Below are positions 1-11,469 of a DNA stretch of 64,000 nucleotides, piece after piece. The stretch is from Salvia splendens (lineage: Eukaryota > Streptophyta > Magnoliopsida > Lamiales > Lamiaceae), in the NCBI RefSeq assembly GCF_004379255.2, contig NC_056033.1, positions 3,452,172-3,516,171 of the forward strand, given 5' to 3'. A program made the translations under genes and the position numbers. The first letter of the stretch is position 1, and each line of letters begins with the position of its first letter. The notes beneath the pieces are model-generated. The model made no database searches, was not told the DNA's origin, and was given only the letters and a program-made list of their open reading frames with translations.

Positions 1-3000
1 ACTATCACTTCATACGGCAAATTGCACCCCCACCCCACCCCTAGTCCAGAAAAATCCAATCTTTTTTTCAAATCAACTCAAAAACAACAAAAGGTCCTGT
101 TCTCTGTCTTGGAATTCTTACTTTGATGTAGAAAGTAATGAAATTTGCACACTCAATTTTGTAAACAGCTTCAGCCCTTCAGCATTCGAACAAGAATCTC
201 TCACAAGATTCAATCTTTTCTTTCTTGATGAAAATGGTGCGCGCACAAACACGCAATACACTCACTGAATGCAACTATATGAGAGAGAAGAGAGTAGAAG
301 GAGAGCCCAACTTCACAACCTCGACTCGAAAATGAGACAAGACCAACTTAACAACAATACAGGACAATGCAATTATGAGAGAGAGAAGGTGAGCTTTTCC
401 TTTTTCAATTTTGAACTTTTTCCTGAAACAGAGCAAAATCGCAGTAACAGCAAAGAATCAATCGAATTTGAATAGAATAAAACGATGCACTAACGCCATT
501 TCCTTCTTTAAAGTGATGAGAGAGAAACAGAGAAGTTGAGAATTGGTAAAAAAGAGTAAATACTTGTTTCCCCTTTGGCCTTGGTGTTGGCAACAAAGTT
601 AAAGGCGATAATGAGAGAGCAAGAAAAGAGAGAGTTTAGTCCGTAGCAACAATTGTAGCTGAACCACCATTTTTCTATATCTATATACATATGACTGATT
701 TTTGGGTTATTCTTTTTAGGTTTTTTCTCTTGTTGTTTCTGTTGCTTTTTACTACTACTACTCCAATGTTTGTTTCCTCTGCTTTTCTTGGGCTCTGCGA
801 ATTTATTTTTTTCTGCATGGATTTAGGAATGTAAGAAGTTGTCATTTTTTTTCTTATTTTTCATAGAATCTTGAGCGTTCTCATGATTTATGCAATGTGC
901 ATTTGGTGATCATATTATTACCCTATATATCAAGAAATCATCATTATCGTATTCATGTGGTTAGAGTAACACATAAACATATTTTACATTATTCAAGTTT
1001 ATTTTATTTTTTACATTTAATTGATGGGGAATGTTGTTCAAGAAATTGAGGCTCAAAATAGGGTAGTTAGTAGCGTAGTGGCATCGACAAAGCTGCAGAT
1101 TTCTGAAATTGGGGAAGTGTGGTCCTTCCGATTTACCTTCACTTTTCTTTTTCACCTTCCAACATTTTTTCCTAACTTTAATAAGGGGCCTATTTTGGGG
1201 AGTATATTTCCTTTTGTTATTTAGGAAACAATTATTGTTGAGAATATAGCTGTGAGGATATGATTGTTATAAATGTAATTTTCTATAGATGACTAATTAT
1301 GCATTTAAAGATTTTGATATGATATCATCGTACAAGAAGTGTAACTCGAGCATTCGTAGCATGTCAATACGATAACGAACACTAAAATACAAAGATAATA
1401 GTAGAAGATATTTATGTAAGATAATCTTATTCATAGTATTAACAAAAAAGTCATGATGCTATGAAAAGATATTTATGTGTAAGATAATCTTATTCATAGT
1501 ATTAACAAAAAATCACGATGCTATCAAAACTATAAATGTGTTTGAATTCGAATTTTGGTCGATTTTACCAATTACACCCTTTTAAGATATTTCATCCAGA
1601 AGTATTTTTATTTATTCTTCAAGTTTTTTCCTTTGAGTAAAACATTAAATGCATTTTTTCCTATTCTAAAATTACGTGTATATCGTAACTATAAATTCCA
1701 TAATCATAAATCTAGAAGCTATGTCATTAATAAAATGAGACTTTTGCAAGGAAAAGTTCCAAAATCTAAATTGCATATACACATATAAAGGGGGCTATTG
1801 ACTCGATGCATCTATAGGTTTAGGCTCTATTTTTGTGTGTAGTATTATGATCCATAATGACAAACTTATTTCAAATTTGGAAAGGTCAACCTTAAAAAAA
1901 ACATAAATTTACATTAATTCAATTTTACAATTAAAATTAATTTGTTTGTAAATATATCCAAAGTTCGTAGACAATCTATATATCCCCATTATACTGCTCT
2001 TTGACCAGCGGCGCCGGCAGCCGCCGCCCTTCTCGGAGCTCAAGCAACCACCCCGCGGCTCAATACTCAAAAATCATGCTCAACAAGAAAAGAACCAAAA
2101 GCCAACCAAAAAAATTAAAAAGAATTTGTAAAAGAAAAAGCACTTAGTATATATCATTAATTTAATTCTTGCATTATAGTAGTTGACTGGCCTTGAAAAT
2201 CCTCACTAACATTCAAAATAAAAAGGAGATTAGCTGTCCATATCTTTTGGCTTGCCATTAATCCATCCTCGTCATTGTTTATAAGGGTTTGGACAAAGCA
2301 ACAAATTAATTAACGAGATTATGTGATTATTGGAAAAATTAGTACTAGTATATAATTCAGCTGACGGCGTAAGTGCTAATATTTGGTCCCATAAATGTTA
2401 ATAACCTTAATTAAGAACAAGAAATAATATAGTAGTACATATTTGTAATGGAAATAACTCCACTAACTATATAACAAGTGAAGCATCCACTATCATTTTA
2501 GACCTTATTTTCGGGTCCCCAAAATTTTGTGATGATTATTATTTTGTATAAAGCCATCTGCATGCTTGGAGAATTATTTTTCATTGGGAGGGTAACTTGA
2601 TTGACAAATTTAAAGACAATATGCCCATGATGTTTTTTGCAATTTTTTATGTATTTCTAATCTTTGAATAAAAATGAACCTTGTCAAATACTATGGTAAT
2701 AGCATAATGGTTTTATTGTATTATGATTGTCTAATGTCGTCTTGCATATGGTGATGTACTAATAATAGACAATTAAATAATGTAAAGGTAATAATAAAGT
2801 AGGGAAGTGTTTGAAAATTATAAGAGACATGGGCCCTTATTGGGAAGTGAGTATCTAAAGGGCATGCAAGAATGAACATATTTGGTCGGTCCTACTTTGA
2901 TTATCTTTAGCAAAATTGTGATACAAATTTACGTGACACGATAAATAATTTGGTTTTACATTCAACCAAGACATGATTAAAATTTAAAAAGTGCGTTTGG

Positions 3001-3840
3001 TTGGTTTCTTAGTTATTTTTCTCTTGTGGGTCACATTCATATTAATATGCCTCGTTGGAAAAATAGAATAGGCTACATTTATTAACATCTATTAATCATA
3101 ACGCCTCCATAACTAATATCATTATCTTGATGGGAAAGAGGGAAAATGCTAGAAGAAATTCTATAACTTTCGAATTAATCTTGACTGAGCATTAAATAGA
3201 ATAGGTTTAAATAGTTTTTATATAATTGAAACAACTTGATTTTTATCAGATTATGATGTGATCATATTAACGTAGCTTCCTAGGGTGAACATCATGACAT
3301 TGATATAATATTAAAGATATTAATTTTCTTACAAATATGTGCCATCTATTTTGATACAAATACTATGATTTGATAATTTATCAACCAATAACTCTTTGAG
3401 TATCCATATAACATATAGCATCAATTTCATTGATAGATCAAAGGTATGAAATCAAAGAGTGAGGAAGCAGTCAAGGAATAGCTTTATGGCCCCATGGAAT
3501 GAATAGTTATCTCTTCTCTTTTTCACTTTTATTTTGTTTTGTGGATTATATTCTTTTCTTTAGAAGATTGGTCCCTTGACTATTCTACGTTCAAAATCTT
3601 TATGTAAAACATATGCATGTAATATATTGCAATAACATGTCATTTTCTTTTAAATTTTTTGATATAAAATACCAATATATATATAAAACAGGGTTTTTTT
3701 TGAAACATTTGAAATTGAGAATGAAAATTGTAATTATTTTAGTCTTTGGTATATGGAGTATGTGGAGTATTTAGATTTAGTGTGCAACTGTTGTGTTTCG
3801 TTTAGTTATTATTTATCAATAGTTATAATTATAGAGCATG
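1..3840. other. AT-rich intergenic sequence, no supported gene
   Basis: Only short ORFs of 60-80 codons occur here, and none resembles a known family or continues through plausible splice sites. Short GA/CT-rich runs lie near 270-300, 375-390 and 520-640. They could belong to the leader of a gene left of the window, but no coding exon supports this. A small GC-rich patch at about 2005-2060 stands out from the AT-rich surroundings and looks like a stray fragment; I cannot assign it. The tandem duplication at 1404-1528 is listed separately. Confidence 0.6.
1404..1528. repeat. 63-bp tandem duplication, two copies
   Basis: A block containing GATAATCTTATTCATAG followed by an A-rich stretch and a GATGCTAT core occurs twice, about 63 bp apart. 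There are a few substitutions and a small indel. There is no coding potential. Confidence 0.75.
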
Positions 3841-3849
3841 AATTGTAAT

Positions 3850-4062
3850 TAAATGCAAACTCTAAATATTGTACAAACTTCAAACTATGATGTGGAAAAG
3901 TATCAACAAATGATAAAATAATAGCAACAAAAAATGTTAACACAATCTCAACGGTTGATATTGTGTTGACATTTCTTGTTGCGGTAATTTTATCATTTGT
4001 TGACATTTCCTAACGGTCTAGATCATAGTTTTGAGTTTGTACAATGTAGAGTTTGCATTTAA
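3850..4062. mobile_element. Foldback MITE-like inverted repeat
   Basis: The first hundred bases return as the reverse complement in the last hundred. The left end reads AAATGCAAACTCTAAATATT and the right end contains the inverse of AAATGCAAACTCTACATTG. The arms are imperfect and separated by a very short centre near 3950-3960. Length and structure fit a non-autonomous hairpin DNA transposon. I could not fix a target-site duplication, so the family is open. Confidence 0.6.
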
Positions 4063-5240
4063 CACTACCCGATAGAGCATAGTGTATATAAATTTATCTT
4101 TTTCTTATCCGCCATAATAGTAAATTGACTGATATGATAATGAGAGAGAGGTGATTTTTCTCGTGGGAAAGGACAAAGTTTGTAGAATTAATTAGGTGCA
4201 TTAAAAATTGAAATAAATGCTAAGAAAATTAAGTTTGGTCATTTTGTGGTTCTCATACTCCATTCCATTGCATGTCAAATTAAAATCTATATCCATTTAT
4301 TCAACAACTTATTCTCTTAACTTTCTGGAAACACAGATTCCTTTCGGGATATATGTTCTAATAAATCTTCTAATTTTTTCTGATTTCAGAATTACTTGTT
4401 ATATGAAATTCTAACCTCAATTATTGTAAATTCGATCAAAATTAGGTATCAAATTCGAATAATTTTTCAATTTGTTGCAAATTAGACTCTTCATTTTCAT
4501 TGTTTGATACGGGCCTTTAGGCCCATAAAAATTTTGTCTCCAAGAAAGAAAGAAAAATTTCGAGTTCGATTTTCTTACAAAATGGCCCAGTCACTATATC
4601 ATTCTCCTATACAAATTAAAAAGAATAAAATACAAAATGAAAAATAATCAAATTGATATCAAAATCAAGTATAGCGACTCTGCGGGAAATCATTGACTAC
4701 GTTTTCAGGTACCTTTTTCATCAATTGGATTGTATGTTGTAACAGCATCAATAATAACTCAAAAGTACTCCTAGTATTTGCTATAATTTATAGTAGTACA
4801 TCTAAACAATATTATGGTTAGTACTAAAAAAAAAATAACGTAAATGAAATGATTTTTCAAATATAAATTAAAATACATTTTTATGTACATTTAACTCTTT
4901 TATATTATAGTAGTATTAAGTTTAAAATGTTTGAAAAATAAAGTAGCACTACTACTATAGTGTGAAAATAAAATAATGGGCTCAGGTTATTTTCAGCCCA
5001 ATAATCAGGATTGCTGGCTATTTAATTTAGGGTTCTTCAAGTGAATTTTTTTAAATTCATGCTTAAATTTTCGTCTTGCCTGTAATTTACTCCGACCAAT
5101 TTAATTAGCTTTGTGAATAAAAATTTGTAATTTGGTGCTTAAAATTAAAATACTGTAATTAAGAGTAAGCACTGAATTTATATAACAATTAAATCATAAT
5201 TTTAGTTGTTTATTTGGAAGCAGCAATTAAACCCTTTCTC
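4063..5240. other. Intergenic sequence upstream of RDM1
   Basis: AT-rich sequence with no recognisable gene or transposon. Its right-hand part should contain the RDM1 promoter. No convincing TATA box could be tied to a start site. Confidence 0.5.
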
Positions 5241-5524
5241 CAACAACAGGATTCTCTCATTCCGCGCCTTGAAGGTTTCGTCTTTGTAAATTGACTGTAA
5301 GTGAGCTACTATACCACAGAATTCCCAACATCCAAGCTTCTTTAATCCAGAATTTGAATTAATGTTGCTTTTATCTTCTCAATTTTACGTTTCTTGTCTG
5401 CTTGTTTGTTGCCATTTTCTTTCTCTTCATTTTCCGTCAAATCGTCGAAATGATATGTTGTGTTACATTATATATTTTCTACATTTCTCTTTCATAACTT
5501 TAAATTTGATGTTGAAGTTAATAA

Positions 5525-5902
5525 GAGCATCCACAACGGGCTCAAAATCCGCGCCCCTTTGTGGATGCCCGCGACGGGGGCGGGGTGGTGGTGGTTCCGG
5601 GGGGGTGGGGTCGGTGATTTTTTTTTTGGGTTCAAATTTAAAACTCAACAAGTACAACCATAATTCATCTCTCACAAAATTTATCAGTCTAGAAAAATGG
5701 ATCCGATCCCGGATGTGAATGCCCTCCTCGATCATGCTATTGATATCGTCATGGAGGCCATGCCTGCAATTCAATCGGAAATAAAGAACGAGATTGCTCG
5801 ATACATGAGGGCAGCGAGGTATTTCAGTTTCACAACTAAGACAATTAATAATGTAAATTAATGTGAGTGGCGTGGGGAGAAGGAATCCCGTTGTGGACGC
5901 TC
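5525..5902 (+). mobile_element. PIF/Harbinger-derived non-autonomous element
   Basis: The ends are imperfect inverted repeats, GAGCATCCACAACGGG on the left and its inverse with one change on the right. They are flanked by a perfect TAA target-site duplication (5522-5524 and 5903-5905). A 3-bp TWA duplication and GAGCATCC-type ends are typical of PIF/Harbinger elements. Inside, from an ATG at 5698, about 41 codons stay open (beginning MDPIPDVNALLDHAID) and then meet a GT; this looks like the start of an ancestral element gene. The element lies in the RDM1 leader intron and shares terminal bases with the larger Harbinger element at 45354-47406. Confidence 0.8.
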
Positions 5903-6998
5903 TAAGGGCTGCTAGCATTTGGATTTAGTCTCAAGTCTTTCTTGCTCACACATTAGTTAAAAGCAGAGGATGCATTGCATGCCTGTTTTAGTATTCATTT
6001 ATTAATTTTTGTTTTTCTTGGAATTTAGCTTTGTGGTGTGATAAAGTTGTAGAGTAATTTCTATTTTAGTTTATTGAAGTTTTGATTTAGCTTCTTATGA
6101 CATGAATGCTTATATGGTAAGGACTCTCTGGAAATGAAGGGCTTCGTTATATTGAGTTTAGGGCTTTTTTTGTTGGGGATGATGGGGCATAAATAATTTT
6201 GGCTCGTTTTACTTTTGTTAAAATATGAATCAAGTACTATAATGGTTTGCAGAGGATTGCATGTATTTCCGTGCATCTTTTCCTTTCTTGTTGGGACCTA
6301 GGATAATTCTCTGGTTGTATGCGTGCTTATGAGGTTATATGATTTGTATCTCGAGTGTTTGAACTCTTTTATTGTGTTGGTTTGAGTAGTTTGTGACTAC
6401 TTCGATAAGAGAGGTTGGAATTGCTATAGTGCTAGATATGGTTCATGATTCAAAGATAGAGAAGTTGCTAGATATGGAAAGTGATTAATGTTTGATGACA
6501 TGCCGGGCGAAAATTTAAGCTCTAACATGTCTGTTAGTCCCAATTAAGAAGATAACAGTAATGTGTACGTGGGGCTCAGGGAAGAAGGAAATGGAAAGAG
6601 AGCCAGGTCATAAAAAGGCAAGTGTCATTGAAAACATGATTCTTTTTAGCCTAACCATCTCTAAGAAGTATCAGAAAATCTGTTTAGTTGTACATTAACT
6701 GAAAAAGTCATAAATCCCAAATAATCTAAACTCAATTCCTAGAACGCCATTATAGTTTCTTGAAGTTTCAATTTTGGGTGATCCACGTATGGCATCTGTT
6801 TGAATGGTGAAATATACATTGCTGATTGCATTTAAAGGATCATAGTGGTGTGCATAAGTAGAGTTAAGTAAAATATCAACAACCTTAGCAACTAGACAAA
6901 ATCTTGTAGTAATTTTATCGTTTACAAAATGAAATGCAGGAAAGAGGAACACTAGCTATTGATACGAGAAAAATGGAAAATTCCTTTCGTGTGTTGTG

Positions 6999-7163
6999 TG
7001 TTAAGAATATTAGTATCCCACATCGGCGGTGGTGTGACATAGTCTAGCTTAGTCTCTTGTACTATATATATGTGGTCTATGTTGAGTAATGAAATATACC
7101 TACTACTATTCTCTACTATGTCTATATACGTCTCCACATATATCTATATTTTATTGTTCTACA
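6999..7163 (+). mobile_element. Solo-LTR-like fragment
   Basis: The segment begins TGTTAAGAATATTAG, carries the CCCACATCGG motif common in plant LTRs, then a TATATATATG TATA-like run, and ends TTCTACA, so it has TG...CA ends. No internal retrotransposon sequence is present and no clear 5-bp target duplication was found. A solo LTR or truncated TRIM element is the best reading. It sits in the RDM1 leader intron. Confidence 0.45.
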
Positions 7164-7965
7164 CTGATTATAAGACTAGTCTCTAGCAGTAGGCCAGTGA
7201 GCTCATAACACGACCACAAGTGCTGTTGGCATTAAAGTAAACGTTTCCTTATTTTGATGTGTAAAACCAAACATATTAGTTATGCAATGACTAGCTTGTC
7301 TGATTTTTTTTTTTCAATTTTGGGAATAGACCAGGCCTTTACAGTCTTTACTTGAAACAATTCCCATGAATCTTGACCTTCAGTTACTCTTATAGCCTAT
7401 TGGAGTATATGTTATTTCTAAGCAATTGTATTATCTATGCTGTAGCCCACACTTGCAAGTGCGTGTCTCTCGAAATGCAAAGAAATAAATGTTACTTATC
7501 TGGATTTTGTGTTGTTGGTCAGTGGAATGCTGTTTGTTTATATGCTACTAGTATTTAATTATTTCAACCTCATTTCATCTAAAAAAGAGTCCCTATGTCT
7601 CAATTGAAATATCTAACAGTAGTTTCCATAAGTTTCTCTAACCATCGTCTCCTCAATCAAGTGACTCTCCACTCTTCTACAGAAAAAGAATTATGTGTCT
7701 TATTGCACTGCCTCATGTAGAGGGAACATCCTCTTGATTCACTGATTCTGTTTAGCTTGAACTTTTTTTTGTGCCCTTATAGTTCATCTTAACCTCAATG
7801 GCTACTCCAAGATTTTGGTTTTCAGATCTTGAATCTGCAATTCTTTCTTTCCTTTTCTATCTCAATGGGACCCCTTTCCTAATTAATTAAATTATGAAAC
7901 TTTTTGTGTGAATTTTTTATGCATTTGGCTCTTTTTTTCATTCATATAACAGTGTAGCTGTAGCC

Positions 7966-8549
7966 ATGAAGAGGCCTGCATCTAGTCAGCAAGTAGAGAT
8001 TTCATCAGACGATTCGTCTTCCTCTGAAGCAGAAAATGATGTTTTGCAGAGCCAGCAGTCAAATGTAAAACCTACCTTGGAACTGTCTTCTGAAGGTATT
8101 CCAATATTTAGTTCTACTCTGAACTTTCTAGTCATCTCTCTTGAGTTTTGATGCTGATGTTAAATTGTTTGGCAGCATGGCTGTTTAGAAGAGCAAAAAG
8201 CTACCAGGAATACATGAAGTCAATCCCAATACCGATTATGCGTGGCGCTGTTATTCCATACATATCATGGACTGGACTGGGAGCGTCGATGAAGCAGATG
8301 TATGAGCAGCCTCTGCACTACCTCACCAACATCCACTTGAAGCAGATGGACAGGGAGAGGCTCGGAGCAGAGGATGAGGACGTCTCACTCGACTTGATCA
8401 TTCATCCCTGCAAAGCCGAGGCCACCATCTGGCTCATGGAAGAGATACACCGACAAACCTCATCTCCGCAGCATCTTGCTCGGGTCTGGTCAGCTGATCC
8501 TATGTATCACACCTTTATCGACGCCATTTTCCCCAAGCTTGGATCTTGA
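7966..8549 (+). CDS. RDM1: RDM1, RNA-directed DNA methylation 1 protein
   Basis: Two coding exons, 7966-8095 and 8176-8549, join in phase (GAA G|CA TGG) to give 167 residues; the Arabidopsis protein has 163. The N-terminus is a variable acidic Ser-rich stretch. The conserved body, from about residue 44, includes [60 protein letters not shown] and [17 protein letters not shown]. From family knowledge, RDM1 is a small nuclear protein that joins DRD1 and DMS3 in the DDR complex. That complex helps RNA polymerase V work in siRNA-guided DNA methylation, and RDM1 binds methylated single-stranded DNA. The start codon follows the leader-intron acceptor closely. The gene is tail to tail with the kinase gene, with about 330 bp between the stop codons. 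No frame damage is seen. Confidence 0.93.
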
Positions 8550-8875
8550 CTTGGCCTATTTTGTAGCTTTGTTTTCAAGGTGTTTGTGTGTGTGGAATTA
8601 GTGTAATCTCTTGTTATCTCTAACAACTTTTCTCTCTATCATCTTATCTGTGTTTCTTAATGTAACTTGTGATTTATATTCGAAAAGAAAAGGAGAAATG
8701 AAGCAAGTACACAAACAAAACCATATAGTATTCCTTCCATCAGATAATTGATTGAAAAAATGTTTCAACATCTGCAGTATAAACTGCTGAAGGAATGATA
8801 ACAAATGGCAATTATTTCCCAAAAAAAAAATAGAAAGATGAACTCTTTTCTTCACCAGCATAGCAGATCAAGCGC

Positions 8876-10801
8876 TCATGGGCCGCGAGAAGGCGCGAAG
8901 CAGAAGCAACCTGAAGACTGATCTTCGGGTATCATCCCGCCTCCTTTGCTAGTGTCGATTGCTTCTAACAACTTCACCACCTCGTCCATCTCGGGCCGTT
9001 TATCTGGATTCGCATCCCAGCACTTCTTCATGATGTTTGCTAGAGAGCTTGGACAACACCGGGGGATATCCGGCCTTAGGTTCTGTAGTGCACGAAATAT
9101 GGATGTTACTTCGAGTCATAGATAAAAAAACCGCGAATTTGGAAGTCTTACTTGTCGAACGACAGAATGTAAAACATCAGCAAAGCTGTAGTTTATGTAA
9201 GGAAGATCACAGCAATATGTTTCCCACAAGCATACGCCAAAACTGTAAACGTCACATTTTCTGTTATAGGGTTTTCCATCCAGAACCTGAGAGATCAGAC
9301 ATACATAAATCTCAATATTGTTACACTAATTGAACAAATAATCATACATATGATCAATATTTAAAAGGAGGAATGCTTTAAACACGAGTTACAATACCTC
9401 TGGCGCCATATAGCCAAGAGTTCCCGTCTCACCGGTCATATCCTTGGGGTTCTGCGCTTCTACACGGGCGACACCAAAATCAGCAATTTTCAAAGTTCGT
9501 TCAGTATCCAACAACATGTTTTCAGCTTTGACATCACGGTGCACTATCTTCTTCGAGTGCAGATAGCTCAGCCTGCGAGTTGCATTGGACAGAGTCAACA
9601 TTCACTGCAAGAATCTCGATTGGATATATGCGAGTAATGTGCGATTACCCTCGAGCTAGATCCAAAGCAAGTTTGACAACAACTTTGTAGGCAAGTTTCT
9701 TATTCCTATTCTTGTATAAGTAGCTCTTCAACGTCCCTCCGGATACAAATTCCACAAGAACACAACACGCCCTCGATGGAAGTGTGGTATAACCTTCAGA
9801 AGGGTTTTTCGAAGGAATCTTCAGATGTGAAGTTCCCATTGAAGCACCAACAAACTGTCAACAATGATAACATGATAAATAAAAGGACCGCCCCAAGAAA
9901 ATGAGAAACTGAGAAAGTTAAGGGCAATATACTCTGGTAACGTTCGGATGGTCGAGCTCGTGCCAAACAGAAACCTCCTGCTTAAAGGACGCCCTAATTG
10001 CGGCAGTTTCAGCAGCTGTGGCCATGCCGTCCTCTCCCCAGTCCAACAACTTCACTATAAGACAGAATTGATATAACTTTAAAAACTCGAACAAGAGGAA
10101 ACCGGGAGTTCACATTACTCAACAAGTTCAAATTTATCAAGATATGGCATCTTTATTAACATCAAGAGAGCTGTTTCACTTCAACAGTCGAGTGTGAACG
10201 CAAGGACTATCGAGAGTCTGTATAACGAAGCCCATTACAGAGGAAAGAGTCTCCTTTCTTTTGGAGGCCTAATGCAGGACAAGATATAAGAGACATGAAA
10301 CAGAACTTATCCGGAACAACCAGAGAAGAACGATACGGTTCAAACTGCATAGCAACAAGCATCAAGTAACAAGACCATATCAACATCTCCACATATCCAT
10401 CCCAAACAAATAAGGCAGACAAATAGTTAAAAAATAAAGGAGCATTGAATTCAACAAGCCAATGTTGTAGAAGTACCAGCAACATCACGAGAATTGTAAG
10501 TTCCGCGATAAACTGTTCCATACGTTCCCTGAGCCACCAGATACCGGATCACGAGCTTTGTGGGATCGATCTCCCACAACTCCTTAGGTGCCGTCTGGCT
10601 GCTGTGGCTCTCAATGTTTCTTGACCAAACTTGGCTTAGATGCTTCTCAAGCTGCACATCTAAGCTTTTGAGGTCGACTTTATCAGCCCGAAAAATCATG
10701 TTCTTGCTGCTATTGGACTCGGGGTTCTTCAATTTGGAAACCGCGTCCACATTACATGATCTTTCAGTTTTAGGCTCTTCTTCGTTACTTTTTGTATCCA
10801 T
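8876..10801 (-). CDS. MRK1: Raf-like protein kinase, ATMRK1 type (MAPKKK group C)
   Basis: Six coding exons on the minus strand: 10801-10477, 10054-9933, 9854-9649, 9572-9398, 9286-9152 and 9082-8876. They join in phase to 389 residues. A variable acidic N-terminus is followed by the kinase domain from about residue 77: glycine loop GTYGTV (92-97), catalytic lysine in VAVK (Lys110), HRDVKAEN (Asp231, Asn236), DFG (249-251), GTLGYMAPE ending at 276, then DVYSFGVCLWE. The tail SKGGGMIPEDQSSGCFCF is the family's typical end. These features fit the plant Raf-like group that includes ATMRK1 and, more distantly, CBC1/CBC2 and HT1 of guard-cell signalling. It should phosphorylate Ser/Thr or Tyr on cytosolic targets; its substrate is unknown. 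All catalytic residues are present. Assignment to MRK1 rather than a sister gene rests on the C-terminus. Confidence 0.9.
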
Positions 10802-10826
10802 ATTTGGATAGACTCAGAAATTTCTT

Positions 10827-11218
10827 CTGCCAATTGATATCAAACAATCCAATACAATCAATAACATTAAAAAAATCGAATTGGTATAATTTCTTTTACA
10901 AAGATGAGATTTTTTTTCTGAATATCATCATCAAAAGGAGGCACCAATGCGATGAATAAAAAACAAGACTTGAACATTCATAAAAATGAGATTTTTTTTT
11001 GGTAAAGTGCTCCAAATACAACCTGAAAGGAAGAAGTCAGACGCAACAGCTGTGCTCAAAACTTTCTAGGATTGAAAATAGAGAAAGAAGAATGAAGAAA
11101 AGGATTTGACTTTTATATAAAAAAATTTAAATGGCATCACCAAACATTCTGGTTGAATAATTCATTGAACAAGTAAAAGTCAATGTTAATTTAAAGAAAA
11201 TAACGAAATGAATAGTAC
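10827..11218 (-). other. Probable leader intron of the kinase gene
   Basis: Read on the minus strand, AAAAG|GTACTATT at 11218 makes a donor. A tract ending TTGGCAG at 10827 makes an acceptor 25 bases before the start codon. The 392-bp segment has no coding potential. The leader exon would be the CT-rich stretch from 11219 to about 11460. Inferred from splice consensus only. Confidence 0.45.
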
Positions 11219-11416
11219 CTTTTCAAAAGTCTAAAGATCGAATCAACGAAGAAATTCTGGTCAATAATCATATACTATATCATGAGAGAGGAGAGAGCGG
11301 TAAGTGCAGAGGGAGAAGTAGAAGAAAAAGAGGCTTAGAGAGAGAAAGGAAGAGAGTGAAACGCGCAGAGATTGCCTAAAATTGAGGTTTTCCTTATTTC
11401 CATGGTGGTAGAAATA

Positions 11417-11422
<6 letters not shown>

Positions 11423-11461
<39 letters not shown>
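11423..11461. repeat. (GA)n dinucleotide repeat, about 19 units
   Basis: A pure GA run, which reads as (CT)n in the sense of the divergent-side kinase transcript. It lies at the presumed 5' end of that transcript, next to more CT-rich leader sequence (11280-11360). Such runs near plant start sites are often bound by BPC/GAGA factors; that role is inference. Confidence 0.9.
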
Positions 11462-11467
<6 letters not shown>

Positions 11468-11469
11468 TT

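Larger units (their letters stand above)
5297..7952 (+). other. Probable RDM1 leader (5' UTR) intron
   Basis: A consensus donor GTAAGT at 5297 follows a short pyrimidine-rich segment that looks like a leader exon (about 5240-5296). The matching acceptor is the pyrimidine-rich tract ending in AACAG at 7952, 13 bases before the RDM1 start codon. Nothing in between reads as host coding sequence. The 2656-bp intron would contain the Harbinger-derived element at 5525-5902 and the solo-LTR-like piece at 6999-7163. The splice pairing is inferred, without transcript data. Confidence 0.55.

Noticed and set aside
269..690. Overlapping short ORFs of 60-68 codons on both strands
   Set aside because: No family resemblance, no splice continuation and low-complexity composition. 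They arise from GA-rich sequence.
5362..5918. 118- and 151-codon ORFs across the Harbinger-derived element
   Set aside because: They run through the element's inverted ends and a G-rich tract and do not match the frame of the ancestral element gene (ATG at 5698).
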